A stretch of 35,868 nt of DNA, taken from Megasphaera massiliensis (GTDB taxonomy: Bacteria > Bacillota > Negativicutes > Veillonellales > Megasphaeraceae). The notes under the pieces were generated by a model that was not told the origin of the DNA, ran no database searches, and saw only the letters and a program-made list of their open reading frames with translations. The stretch covers positions 884,835-920,702 of the forward strand of contig NZ_HF954537.1 in NCBI RefSeq assembly GCF_000455225.1, read 5' to 3'. Of the stretch, positions 1 to 7,553 are shown one piece after another. Made by a program: the position numbers and the translations under genes. Numbering within the stretch: the first letter of the stretch is position 1; each line of letters starts with the position of its first letter.

Positions 1-500
1 CCGTAATTTAAGTTGCAGTAGGTAAAATACTGTCCCGGCATTTCTCCCGTTGGAGCAAAGTGCTGTCCCTTTTCCCAATAGGGGCTGTCAGGCTGAAAAA
101 AGGCCTCTGCGGAAACGAATGGCGGGATGCTGTAGACCTTTCCGTCGCGCAGCCCCGACGTATGCGAGGCCAGCATGCGTACGGTCACCGGGATGTCGTC
201 ATAGGCCGGGTGGCGCAGGCGAAAGCCAAGATAGTCGCTGACGTCGTCATCAAGAGACAATACGCCCGCTTCGACTAACTGCATGAGGGTAAAAATAGTG
301 AACATCTTCGATACCGAGGCTATGCGAAAACGGCTGTCCATCGTCATCGGCAACGGTTTCGGCCAGAATCTTCGGATACCGCCGGCAAAGCGGTATACCT
401 CGCGGCCCTCATGATAGGCGACGAGGACCAGTCCCGGAACTTGAAGCAATTCATCGCCAATCAAAGATGAAAAATAGAGGTCCCAATCTGGTATCATCAT
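1..500 (-). CDS. Serine hydrolase, class C beta-lactamase/penicillin-binding protein family (C-terminus outside window)
   Basis: N-terminal ~166 residues of a class C beta-lactamase-family (PF00144) hydrolase that runs off the left edge. I read the frame directly: it begins MMIPDW at 500 and stays open to base 1. The nucleophile motif SxxK is seen as SVSK about 60-65 residues in (near base 310), and the second catalytic motif YxN is seen as YCN near base 20, both at spacing normal for the family. No signal peptide precedes the domain, so it is probably cytoplasmic, an esterase or DD-peptidase-like enzyme rather than a secreted beta-lactamase; substrate cannot be told. The start is supported by a GGAGAGAG ribosome site at 505-512. 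A short hairpin GCCTT-TAT-AAGGC followed by six T on the minus strand (522-534) lies in the leader and could be an attenuator, but the stem is only 5 bp. Confidence 0.85.
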   Translation of the reverse strand, partial: MMIPDWDLYFSSLIGDELLQVPGLVLVAYHEGREVYRFAGGIRRFWPKPLPMTMDSRFRIASVSKMFTIFTLMQLVEAGVLSLDDDVSDYLGFRLRHPAYDDIPVTVRMLASHTSGLRDGKVYSIPPFVSAEAFFQPDSPYWEKGQHFAPTGEMPGQYFTYCNLNY

Positions 501-545
501 ATGCTCTCTCCTGGTAAAAAAGCCTTATAAAGGCAGGATTATCAT

Positions 546-575
546 CAAAAAAAGACTGCCCTTGCAGACAGTCTT
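546..575 (-). terminator. Rho-independent terminator after the M15-like gene
   Basis: On the minus strand AAGACTG and CAGTCTT arms (552-558 and 569-575) form a stem followed by a run of seven T. It lies 45 bases after the stop at 621 and separates this gene from the hydrolase gene downstream. Confidence 0.8.
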
Positions 576-620
576 CCCTCCGACCGCATCAAGAGTTCCT
601 TCCCCTCTGAAAGGAAACGC

Positions 621-1406
621 TTATCCGCGGTAGTTTTCCGGATAAATGGTGATATCGAAGTGATTCTTATCCCATTCGTGTGTAATTTGATGCTTGTACG
701 GGGCTAAGGCCGCAAGAAGGACTTCATAAGCCTTACTGCCCTGGTAGATGCCGTCATCGGAGATATCGACTTTATAGCCATTTTCATGGGAATAGAGTCC
801 GCTGGCATGGTACCCGCCTTCAGCGCCGCCGGTGATGATGAAGGAAATGCCGGCCAGACGGGCTTCCATGTTCAACCGATCCAAAAAGGCAATGGTCGAG
901 CTCTGGAAATGAACCGTATCCGTCGTGTGATTGCTGTCCCACGGCGTATCCATTCCTTCGGTACTGCTCCACTTGCGAAGGTTGCTCTTGCCAAAATCAC
1001 GGCGATAGGCGTAGGCATTGGCAATGGCCGCATCATACGAATCGTGCTGGTACTGGTACTCATACTGATCTTCATACTTTTGGCGGTTCCAAGGCGTAAC
1101 GACCGTCGCTTCATGAGTCGATTCAGCATAATGGTATTTTTCTTCGCCTGTCGTGACTGCGGAAGGAGCGCTCTCTTGATTGTTCAAAATAGCATGGACC
1201 CGGTCTTTCAACGAACCTTCATGGTGCGCCGCAGTCTTCGCCGGAATATATTGTTTCTGCGTCTGCCCTTCGTGCTGAGCCTGTTCCGTCGCGCTTACCG
1301 CTGCCGATACCGTTTTCTCCGTTCTGACCTGTACCTCTGCTGCCGACGCCGTAGCCGCGCCCACGAGGCAGCATATGGACAAGGCCGCTATAACAGCCTT
1401 CTTCAT
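621..1406 (-). CDS. Secreted protein with M15-type (VanY/endolysin-like) metallopeptidase signature
   Basis: A 261-residue exported protein. Residues 1-23 form a classical signal peptide (MKK, hydrophobic core, ATASAA), likely cleaved near A22/A23. The middle is low-complexity, rich in Tyr, Gln, Asp and Glu (about residues 95-125). The C-terminal third carries SHENGYKVD (H207, D214) and NHFDI (H249, D251), matching the HxxGxxxD and C-terminal His pattern of zinc peptidases of the M15 group, which cleave peptidoglycan stem peptides. Zinc ligation is inferred from this spacing only; overall similarity to well-known M15 enzymes is weak. ATG at 1406 is preferred over the TTG one codon upstream because GGGGG lies six bases before it. 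A possible wall-remodelling enzyme in the periplasm; monocistronic. Confidence 0.6.
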   Translation of the reverse strand: MKKAVIAALSICCLVGAATASAAEVQVRTEKTVSAAVSATEQAQHEGQTQKQYIPAKTAAHHEGSLKDRVHAILNNQESAPSAVTTGEEKYHYAESTHEATVVTPWNRQKYEDQYEYQYQHDSYDAAIANAYAYRRDFGKSNLRKWSSTEGMDTPWDSNHTTDTVHFQSSTIAFLDRLNMEARLAGISFIITGGAEGGYHASGLYSHENGYKVDISDDGIYQGSKAYEVLLAALAPYKHQITHEWDKNHFDITIYPENYRG

Positions 1407-1472
1407 CAAATTCCCCCTTCAATACGATGATGTGTATATTATAGGCAGTTTCACTCAAGAATAACGCCTACA

Positions 1473-1481
1473 ATTATAGCA
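1473..1481 (-). promoter_or_regulatory. Extended -10 promoter for the M15-like gene
   Basis: The minus strand reads TGCTATAAT, a perfect extended -10 element, about 70 bases upstream of the ATG at 1406. No good -35 is visible. A second TATAAT lies at 1438-1443, also without a clear -35. Confidence 0.45.
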
Positions 1482-1507
1482 CATCTTGTGGGAATTTGAA
1501 AAGTAAA

Positions 1508-2701
1508 TTATTGTGATAACAATTCGCGCTGAGTCAATTCCTGAATCGAGGCCTCATCCTGGTCGGCTTTTTGATTGTCTCCCAGCTTCCGGAAAGCCTG
1601 GCTGCGCGTTTTATAGCCATCCTCATAAGGCGCGATAGAAATGGCCTTGGTCAAATATTCAACGGCCTTCTTGTAGTCGCCCTGATCGAAGGCCAGCTGC
1701 CCCATACTGTCGTAGACGGCATGGTAGTCAGAATCAGTTTCGGCCAGACGCAGGGCATTGGCATAGTCTTTGCGGGCCTTGTTGAACTGCTTGAGATAGC
1801 GGTAGCATTCACCGCGGTTGTTATAGTCCATGGCCGATTCCTTTATGGACAAGGCCTTGGTTAAATCGGCAATCCCCTTTTCCGGCTGATCTAATTTAGC
1901 ATAGACTAAGCCCCGTACCGAGTAAACTTCCCGATTTCCCGGCTCCTGTTCAACCGCTTTGTGCAGCAAGTTCAAAGCCGTTTCATTCAAATCGCTCTGT
2001 TCAGCCATGACACCGGCTAAGAAATAATGGCCTTGGTACATGAGCTCATACATGGTTCCAATATCCATGCGCCGCTTCACCAGCTGCTTCTTCCCTTGCT
2101 TCTGATAAATCAGGCTTTCAAGGAAATAATTTTTAGAAAAATAGGGCATCAATTTTTCGCCTTGGCGAATATCTTCCAAGGCCTGATCATAGGCCTCCAT
2201 CTTGGTATAGGCTCGGGCCCGGTTAAAATAGCCCAGTACCTGATAGAATTCGCCCGGTTTCGCCAAGGTCAAGGCCTGCGTATAATCCTTGACAGCCAAT
2301 TTATAATCCTGTCGCTGTTCATAGACCGAGCCGCGGTTGAGGTACAACGACGGCTTCTCTGGAGACAGAGAAATCGCCCTTTCACTGTCGGCCAAGGCTT
2401 CGTCCGAGCTGCCCATCATCAAATAAATGAGGCCGCGACGTGCATAAAGATCGGCATTGTCAGTGTCGGCTTCAATCTGCCGGTTCACGATGTCTAAGGC
2501 TTGTTCATAATTTTTATTCTGAACCGCTTGAGACAGTCCACTATCATGACTGTCTTCCGGCAAGGCCGGCTTCACTTCCGTTTTTGTTTCAGCTTTGGTC
2601 ATCAACTCGCTGCCGGAAGCGTCCTCTGCTAAAGCAAAATTAGGCAACACCAGCAAACAAGATGCCATCCCGGCCAGCACACATCGTTTCAATCCGTTCA
2701 T
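1508..2701 (-). CDS. Secreted tetratricopeptide repeat protein
   Basis: A 397-residue protein with a signal peptide (MNGLKRC, hydrophobic stretch, LALA-EDA, cleavage near residue 25), a short Lys/Glu-rich linker and then tandem TPR units to the end. TPR hallmarks are clear: ADLYARRGLIYLMMG, EALADSERAISLSPE, LYLNRGSVYEQRQDY, MDYNNRGECYRYLKQFNKA and AVEYLTKAISIAPYEDG. I count about eight units, the central ones degenerate (LESLIYQKQGKKQLVKRR). TPR solenoids bind peptides or partner proteins; with export this suggests a periplasmic scaffold or envelope-assembly partner. There is no enzymatic domain and no obvious partner gene, so the specific role is unknown. The ATG at 2701 is preceded by AAGGGGGC. 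Confidence 0.85.
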   Translation of the reverse strand: MNGLKRCVLAGMASCLLVLPNFALAEDASGSELMTKAETKTEVKPALPEDSHDSGLSQAVQNKNYEQALDIVNRQIEADTDNADLYARRGLIYLMMGSSDEALADSERAISLSPEKPSLYLNRGSVYEQRQDYKLAVKDYTQALTLAKPGEFYQVLGYFNRARAYTKMEAYDQALEDIRQGEKLMPYFSKNYFLESLIYQKQGKKQLVKRRMDIGTMYELMYQGHYFLAGVMAEQSDLNETALNLLHKAVEQEPGNREVYSVRGLVYAKLDQPEKGIADLTKALSIKESAMDYNNRGECYRYLKQFNKARKDYANALRLAETDSDYHAVYDSMGQLAFDQGDYKKAVEYLTKAISIAPYEDGYKTRSQAFRKLGDNQKADQDEASIQELTQRELLSQ

Positions 2702-2737
2702 AATTAAGCCCCCTTAGTGGTGGTTACGTAAATACTT

Positions 2738-2765
2738 ACTATATATATTTCGACATATTTACCAA
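2738..2765 (-). promoter_or_regulatory. Candidate promoter of the TPR gene
   Basis: The minus strand shows TTGGTA (2760-2765), a 16-base spacer and TATAGT (2738-2743), within an AT-rich stretch directly upstream of the ribosome site. Confidence 0.4.
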
Positions 2766-2824
2766 AAATCCTTCAAAAACTTGGCTAAACACTAAATTCA
2801 CAATTATTTCTTTTCGAAAAAGCG

Positions 2825-2868
2825 CAAAAAAATCCCTTCCAGTGGGGATATCCGCAGCCGGAAGGGAT
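2825..2868 (-). terminator. Rho-independent terminator after the pirin gene
   Basis: The minus strand forms ATCCCTTCC/GGAAGGGAT (arms 2860-2868 and 2832-2840) with a 19-base loop, followed by seven T, just beyond the stop at 2892. Confidence 0.9.
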
Positions 2869-2891
2869 AAGAATACAGATTTTTTTAAGGC

Positions 2892-3746
2892 TCAGCCCTG
2901 ATGAGGGTCAAAGTCAAGTTTTTCTTTTATGAAGGTATTATTTTGCAGTTCTTCAAAGGCCTGCTGTAATTCCTGTTTAGTATTCATGACGATGGGGCCG
3001 CCCCAAACGACGGGTTCATGAAGGGCTCGTGACTGCATGACCAATATCTGTGAGCCTCCTTCAGCCCCTTTCAGGGTCAGGCTTTCACCGTCTGAAAGTT
3101 TAACCGCCGTCTTAGCTTCTACGGACTCACCGGCAATGACGGCATCACCTAAGAGGGTAAAGGCCATAACCGAGTCGTCGGCCTTGGTGTCGAGGACGAA
3201 TTCAGCACCGGCTTCCAAATGGATGTCGTAGTAATTGAGAGGCAGATGGTCGCCTTGATGGGCCTTGCGGCCCTTGTATTCTCCGGCCAGCAGACGGATA
3301 AAGCCTCCTTCGATCTGGATGTCTTCTATTTCATCATTGCCGATATGGCGGTACGTCGGCCGGCTCATCTTTTCTTTCTGCGGCAGGTTGAGCCAGAGCT
3401 GGACGCCTAAAATCCGCGGTGACGCCGGAACCTGTTCTTCGTGAAGGATACCGGAGCCCGAGTTCATCCACTGGACTTCACCGTCGGAAATACTGTCTTC
3501 ATTCCCCAACGTATCCTTGTGGACCATCTTCCCCTTGTAGAGGTAGGTCACCGTTTCGATTCCCCGGTGAGGATGCATGGGAAATCCCGCCGTATAGTCA
3601 TCGGGATTGGTACTGTCAAAAGAATCGAGCATGAGGATCGGGTCAAAAGCTTCTACCGTAGCGTTTCCCAAGACGCGGGTCAGGTGGACCCCTGCCCCAT
3701 CGATGGCTTTAGATCCCTTCACGAGCTTTACAATTATCCGTTCCAT
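2892..3746 (-). CDS. Pirin family protein (bicupin)
   Basis: A 284-residue pirin, the usual length for the family. The N-terminal cupin holds all four expected metal ligands: H58 and H60 in HPHRGIETVTY, and H102 and E104 in SGSGILHEEQ. The C-terminal pirin domain ends in the typical HEPVVWGGPIVMNTKQEL block. Bacterial pirins bind Fe or similar metal; some act as quercetin 2,3-dioxygenases or as electrophile/redox stress proteins. The intact ligand set argues for metal binding, but substrate is not predictable. Monocistronic, with its own terminator. An inverted repeat TCACC-N4-GGTGA (3774-3787) sits about 30 bases upstream of the start and could be an operator; no convincing promoter was recognised in the ~210-base upstream gap. 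Confidence 0.93.
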   Translation of the reverse strand: MERIIVKLVKGSKAIDGAGVHLTRVLGNATVEAFDPILMLDSFDSTNPDDYTAGFPMHPHRGIETVTYLYKGKMVHKDTLGNEDSISDGEVQWMNSGSGILHEEQVPASPRILGVQLWLNLPQKEKMSRPTYRHIGNDEIEDIQIEGGFIRLLAGEYKGRKAHQGDHLPLNYYDIHLEAGAEFVLDTKADDSVMAFTLLGDAVIAGESVEAKTAVKLSDGESLTLKGAEGGSQILVMQSRALHEPVVWGGPIVMNTKQELQQAFEELQNNTFIKEKLDFDPHQG

Positions 3747-3957
3747 ACGTTTCCTCCATTTCTACTCATGATTTCACCAATCGGTGATAACACAGACATC
3801 TGCCCCAAAGGCCGACCCTTTGCCATCACGCAACAAGGCGTCATAAGAGACAGACAAGTTAATTACACAAAAAGTATTATTTCACGTCCATGATACCCTT
3901 TTTCTGCTTTCCGGTAAAGAGGTCATTTTTTCGATTGTGTCTAGAGATTCTTATCGA

Positions 3958-4266
3958 TCAAACGTCGACAAACTCCGCCTCATTCCCGTGTGCTGCAATG
4001 AGGGAGAGCAAGTCGTCAGCCGAAAGCCATACCGTCGCCGTATTGTCATTGGGATGAACGCCTATGAGGTGACCCTGAAAGTCGGCATCGACATAGAGAT
4101 GGACCTGTCTTGCCTCATCGTTGAGGAGACCTAAGGGCGTCACGGCACCGGGAGTCAGATGTAAGATAGCCATCAAGTCATGCGGCGAGGCAAAAGAAAG
4201 GTTCCTCAGGCCTTGGGCTTTGCGAAAGGCCTTCAAATCGATCCGCTTGTCGCCCTTGGCAGAAAT
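3958..4266 (-). pseudogene. 5'-truncated remnant of a YbaK/PrdX (ProXp-ala type) tRNA-editing deacylase
   Basis: The frame encodes only the C-terminal ~100 residues of the YbaK/aminoacyl-tRNA deacylase family. It opens in the middle of the conserved core (GDKRIDLKAFRKAQGL, LSFASP, LTPGAVTPLGLLND) and ends normally with EFVDV. Full-length proteins are about 160 residues, so roughly the first 60-70, including part of the editing pocket, are missing. In frame upstream there is a TAA at 4267-4269 only a few codons before the conserved block, no ATG, and no convincing ribosome site; TTG at 4236 is the only nominal start. Upstream sequence becomes the neighbour's terminator at once, so the 5' half was probably deleted. 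A truncated but expressed protein is possible but unlikely to edit tRNA. Confidence 0.7.
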
Positions 4267-4268
4267 TT

Positions 4269-4277
4269 AGTATACCA
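4269..4277 (-). promoter_or_regulatory. Extended -10-like element in front of the PrdX remnant
   Basis: The minus strand reads TGGTATACT, an extended -10 match, with a loose TTCAAA 18 bases upstream. It overlaps the in-frame stop that bounds the remnant, so it may be a relic or drive a short transcript. Confidence 0.3.
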
Positions 4278-4302
4278 TGGTTTGGGCCATTGTTTGAATG
4301 CT

Positions 4303-4348
4303 AAAAAAAAAGAGTGCCGCCCTCCTAAAAAGAAGGATCAGCACTCTT
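4303..4348 (-). terminator. Rho-independent terminator of the flavodoxin-SDR operon
   Basis: On the minus strand AAGAGTGC/GCACTCTT arms (4341-4348, 4310-4317) enclose a partly paired loop and are followed by nine T. It lies 45 bases past the SDR stop. Confidence 0.9.
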
Positions 4349-4392
4349 TCTCCTGCCCTTACGATTATAAAAAATCTCAGAAAGCGTACTCG

Positions 4393-5136
4393 TCAAGCCT
4401 GGCTCGTCGGATAGATGGTCATTTCACTGATGTCGACGTCTTCCGGCTGTTCGATAGCAAACCGGACGCAGGAAGCGACGGCGTCAGGAGAAATGCTGTG
4501 GACTTGGTAAAAACTCTTCATCCGCTCTGCTGTCGCCGGTTCTCCGATATGTTGCACAAGCTCCGTATCAATGGCCGCAGGAAACAGGGTCGTCGTGCGA
4601 ATACGGGTACCCTCCTGGGCCGACTCCATGCGGACGACTTCCATGGCGTTGCGGACGGCAAATTTCGTAGCCCCGTAGACGCCGGAACCGACGTAGTTCT
4701 TGAGACCGGCTACGGATGAGGTAGTGATAATATGGCCCCTCTTTTGAGCCTTAAAAATAGGCAGTACCGCAGCGATACCGTGGAGGACGCCTTTGAGGTT
4801 GACGTCAATCATGGCATTCCATTCATCGAGGCGGACGTCACTCATAGGCGAATTGGGCATGATGCCGGCATTATTGAATAAGACATCGACCCGGCCGAAT
4901 TCATCCATTGCGGCCTGTACCAGCCCTTGGACTTGGTCAAATTGAGTCACATCGACCTGATAATACGCGGCTTTCCCGCCTAAATGCTCGATATCGCGGA
5001 CAAGGGCTTCGAGCCGCTGCGTGCGCCGGGCGCCAAGCATGACCTTGGCCCCTTGTTTGGCCAGCATTATGGCTGTCGCTGCGCCGATGCCTGAAGATGC
5101 ACCGGTAATGACGATGACTTTATCACGAATAGACAT
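4393..5136 (-). CDS. Short-chain dehydrogenase/reductase (classical SDR)
   Basis: A 247-residue classical SDR, full length. Seen motifs: TGASSGIG at 11-18 for the dinucleotide, D62 in VDVT, NNAG at 88-91, Ser at 140/141, and the catalytic YGATK with Y154 and K158. The GARR segment after the second beta strand (36-39) favours NADP(H) over NAD(H). It probably reduces a carbonyl compound in the cytosol; substrate is unknown. It is the last gene of a four-gene operon with the flavodoxin, the cyclophilin-fold protein and the lipoprotein, 18 bases downstream of the lipoprotein stop and preceded by AAGGAGA. The divergent LysR gene is the likely regulator. Confidence 0.95.
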   Translation of the reverse strand: MSIRDKVIVITGASSGIGAATAIMLAKQGAKVMLGARRTQRLEALVRDIEHLGGKAAYYQVDVTQFDQVQGLVQAAMDEFGRVDVLFNNAGIMPNSPMSDVRLDEWNAMIDVNLKGVLHGIAAVLPIFKAQKRGHIITTSSVAGLKNYVGSGVYGATKFAVRNAMEVVRMESAQEGTRIRTTTLFPAAIDTELVQHIGEPATAERMKSFYQVHSISPDAVASCVRFAIEQPEDVDISEMTIYPTSQA

Positions 5137-5154
5137 AGTAATTCTCCTTTCTCC

Positions 5155-5583
5155 TTACGAATCTTCTTTCGTCAGCCTGTGATGGTAGCGGACGACGTTC
5201 ATTTCTTTCAAATTATCAGGATTGATTTCAATCGTTTCTCCGTAGGGTTCGAGGTAAATACTGTGGTCGCCGCTGATGGACCAGGTGCCGGAATAGATGT
5301 TGTCTACATTATGCTGGTTTTCCGTCCACGTGTGATCGGCATTAAAAGTAATCTTTTGGTTGATGTCGGTGTCTATATGATTGATCCATACGCCGACGAT
5401 ATCCTTATCTTCAATGGCCCGTTTTTGGCTGGCCGATGAACTTTCATCGACAGTGGAAGCCTGAGCGGCACTGGTATTTTGCTGCGGCTGAGATGCATTT
5501 TGTGCCGCTTCCCCGCAGCCGGCCACGAAGGCTGAAATCAGACCTATCATCAACAGGGCCGTGATTTTCTTCGACAATTTCAT
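5155..5583 (-). CDS. Small lipoprotein, lipocalin-like
   Basis: A 142-residue lipoprotein. The leader MKLSKKITALLMIGLISAF ends in the lipobox VAGC, giving lipidation at C23. A Ser/Gln/Ala-rich tether (about 24-55) precedes a compact domain with IVGVWINH, ITFNADHTWT, YSGTWSI and IYLEPYGETIEI, which resembles the small lipocalin-like/DUF family repeats (GxW...F..dGt...GtW.i). Such domains are found in many exported lipoproteins, function unknown. It lies inside the redox operon: its AAAGGAGGG site overlaps the end of the cyclophilin-fold gene, so the two are probably translated together. Confidence 0.8.
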   Translation of the reverse strand: MKLSKKITALLMIGLISAFVAGCGEAAQNASQPQQNTSAAQASTVDESSSASQKRAIEDKDIVGVWINHIDTDINQKITFNADHTWTENQHNVDNIYSGTWSISGDHSIYLEPYGETIEINPDNLKEMNVVRYHHRLTKEDS

Positions 5584-5585
5584 GA

Positions 5586-5954
5586 TTATCCCTCCTTTAG
5601 GACTTCAAATAAAACATCGGCTTCCCCCATACCGGCAAAGAAACGGATATCGCCGTCGACGTGGCCGATGGGAACCTGTTCAAAAACTTCGCCGTTCTGA
5701 CTGTATAAGATAACCAGACTCCCGAGAGGCGGCCAGAAAGAAATGTCGCCTACGGCGTAATCCTTATTCTGCGACGCTTTTACAGGCAGGCTGCCGCCAC
5801 CGAAGCGGTGGCACATTTCCCTTCCGTAGAGGTTGGACATCTTAATGGTAAAGGGCATCTTTTTCAACAAAGCCCTGGCTGTGGCATTGTCCTTCCAATG
5901 GGCCCAAAGGATTTTTTCGTGATTAATCGTTACTTTTACTTTCGTATCGTTCAT
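5586..5954 (-). CDS. Cyclophilin-like fold protein
   Basis: A 122-residue protein of the cyclophilin-like group (TM1367-type). Seen features are the ATARALLKKMPFTIKMSNLYGREMCH-type opening (Thr-Ala-x-Ala-Leu, then a Met/Leu/Tyr-rich strand), YAVGDISFWPPLGSLVILYSQ, and the C-terminal IGHVDGDIRFF. Members share the beta-barrel of cyclophilins but lack the prolyl isomerase active site; their biochemical role is not established. They commonly occur beside flavodoxins, as here, where only one base separates the flavodoxin stop from this ATG. Its own ribosome site (AGGAG) is rather distant, fitting translational coupling. Confidence 0.85.
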   Translation of the reverse strand: MNDTKVKVTINHEKILWAHWKDNATARALLKKMPFTIKMSNLYGREMCHRFGGGSLPVKASQNKDYAVGDISFWPPLGSLVILYSQNGEVFEQVPIGHVDGDIRFFAGMGEADVLFEVLKEG

Positions 5955-5955
5955 C

Positions 5956-6441
5956 TTATAGATTCACTCCTAACTTCTCAATCCAGCTGCGGATTTTTTT
6001 CTGGCAATGGTTTACTTCATAACTTCCGATACAGAGCCCTCGTCCCAGTGTCGAATCCGGCAGATAGCGCTTCATATCGGCTATCGTATCGTGTAAGTCG
6101 CTGCCGCCGGAGGTCGCAAAGGGAATGACCGTCTTCCCGGAAAAATCATAGGCTTCATAAAAAGACCGGACGACCATGGGCTCGCGGTACCACCAGATGG
6201 GATGGCCGATGAACACCACATCGTAGTCGTCCATGGCGGCTACCTGAGTTTTCAAAGGCGGGCGGATATCGTCATTTACTTCCTGATGAGCCTGACGCGA
6301 ACAGGGATCGTGGTCTCGGGGATAGAAACGGTCAGTTTCTATTTCAAACAAGTCGCCGCCGGTCTGCCGGGCAATTTCCCGGGCCACGGCGCGAGTATTT
6401 CCGCTATGGGAAAAATAGGCAATTAAAATCGTATGCTTCAT
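5956..6441 (-). CDS. Flavodoxin
   Basis: A 161-residue single-domain flavodoxin. The FMN phosphate loop SHSGNT is at 11-16, followed by the expected alpha helix; GHPIWWYREP supplies aromatic residues for the isoalloxazine ring, and PFATSGGSDL is the third conserved block. It carries electrons in the cytosol at low potential. The sequence is of the longer flavodoxin type often found in oxidoreductase operons rather than the classic electron-transfer flavodoxin. The ATG at 6441 is chosen over upstream TTG because AAGGAGGG lies seven bases before it. First gene of the operon, divergent from the LysR gene across a 102-base gap containing a LysR-type dyad. Confidence 0.92.
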   Translation of the reverse strand: MKHTILIAYFSHSGNTRAVAREIARQTGGDLFEIETDRFYPRDHDPCSRQAHQEVNDDIRPPLKTQVAAMDDYDVVFIGHPIWWYREPMVVRSFYEAYDFSGKTVIPFATSGGSDLHDTIADMKRYLPDSTLGRGLCIGSYEVNHCQKKIRSWIEKLGVNL

Positions 6442-6484
6442 CGTTGTCCCTCCTTCTGACAAGGTTATTATGCCACGCCTTGCC

Positions 6485-6513
6485 TTGACTGAGAATCGTC
6501 AATAAGTTACCAT
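6485..6513 (+). promoter_or_regulatory. LysR-type dyad overlapping the promoter of the LysR gene
   Basis: TTGAC-N8-GTCAA (6485-6502) is a perfect inverted repeat containing the T-N11-A LysR motif. It overlaps a plus-strand -35 TTGACT (6485-6490) with a 17-base spacer and -10 TACCAT (6508-6513). On the minus strand an extended -10 TGGCATAAT lies between the dyad and the flavodoxin start. The layout fits autorepression and activation of the divergent operon. Confidence 0.55.
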
Positions 6514-6543
6514 AGCATTAACCAAAAGTTTATGGAGGCTATG

Positions 6544-7479
6544 ATGGATATTCAAAACCTGCAAACTTTCCTGGCTGTCGCCAAGCTGGGAAGCTTTACC
6601 AAGGCGGCCGAACAGAACTTCATTTCCCCAACAGCCGTCATGAAGCAAATCAATAAACTCGAAAGTGAACTGGACTGCACCCTCTTAGAGCGATCGTCAG
6701 CCGGCATCCGCCTGAAGCCGGAAGGCGAGGTTTTCCTCACCTATGCCCAGCAGCTGATTGAGCTCTCCCACGAGGCCTATTTGGCCTGCCATAAGGCGAC
6801 GAACCAAGTTTTCACCCTACGCCTGGGAACGTCCCTCCTCCATCCCAGCCGCCCCTTTTTATCGATTTGGAACCGCATCAAGGACAAGCTGCCCCAATAC
6901 AGCCTGACCATCGTCCAGCTCCCAAGCGACCTCGTCACCCAAAACCGGGAATACGAAGCCCTGGGAAAGACCTGCGACATCCTCATCGGCACCTTTGACC
7001 AGGCGACGACGCACACCTTGGTCGACGCCGTTCCCTTAGGCTCCTATCGCTTCAGTATCGCCGTCCGGTCGGACAATCCCTTAGCCGAAAAAGACCTGTT
7101 AGCCATCAAAGACTTGGAAAATCAGCACCTGCTCATGGTCCCGAAGGGCATCAGCCATAAAAATGATCTGCTCCGAGCTCAGATGGAGAAAGAGTTAGCC
7201 CATTGCCAAATTCTCGAAACACCGGGCCGTTACAGTCTCGATACCTTCAATGCCGCCATCGATAAAAATGCTGCCCTCATCAACCTGACGCCGTGGGAAG
7301 ACATCCATCCGGGCCTGGTCAGCATCCCCTTGGCGACGGATATCACCGTCGACTACGGCATCTTAGCCGCCAAAGATGCACCGTCTCGGGTCAAAGAATT
7401 TCTATCGACCATCCGCTACCAGCTCCTCACGCAAATGGGCGAATACGGTCCGGTTACACCTGTCGAAGAAAATCCCTGA
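6544..7479 (+). CDS. LysR family transcriptional regulator
   Basis: A ~311-residue LysR regulator. The N-terminal winged helix-turn-helix is textbook: MDIQNLQTFLAVAKLGSF, TKAAEQNFISPTAVMKQINK, LESELDCTLLER and LKPEGEVFLTYA. The remaining ~220 residues form the co-inducer (periplasmic-binding-like) domain; the DILIGTFD and CDILIG region and VPKGISH are normal elements. Two ATGs (6541 and 6544) follow GGAGG at 6534-6538; 6544 has the better spacing. It is divergent from the flavodoxin operon and is its likely regulator. The inducer cannot be told; a redox or electrophile signal is an inference from the target genes. The UvrA-like gene follows 74 bases later with no terminator between, so the two may share a transcript. 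Confidence 0.93.
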   Translation: MDIQNLQTFLAVAKLGSFTKAAEQNFISPTAVMKQINKLESELDCTLLERSSAGIRLKPEGEVFLTYAQQLIELSHEAYLACHKATNQVFTLRLGTSLLHPSRPFLSIWNRIKDKLPQYSLTIVQLPSDLVTQNREYEALGKTCDILIGTFDQATTHTLVDAVPLGSYRFSIAVRSDNPLAEKDLLAIKDLENQHLLMVPKGISHKNDLLRAQMEKELAHCQILETPGRYSLDTFNAAIDKNAALINLTPWEDIHPGLVSIPLATDITVDYGILAAKDAPSRVKEFLSTIRYQLLTQMGEYGPVTPVEENP

Positions 7480-7553
7480 CAGCCGACTAAAACACGAACT
7501 CCACCGTCTCTTGCAAGAACGTTTCCATTTTTCCATTACCGGGAGTGAAAATC

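Noticed and set aside
786-1430. 214-codon plus-strand frame opposite the M15-like gene
   Set aside because: The minus strand has a signal peptide, ribosome site and terminator; the plus frame is Arg-rich nonsense.
6532-6543. LysR start at 6532
   Set aside because: That ATG overlaps the GGAGG ribosome site itself; 6541 or 6544 must be used.
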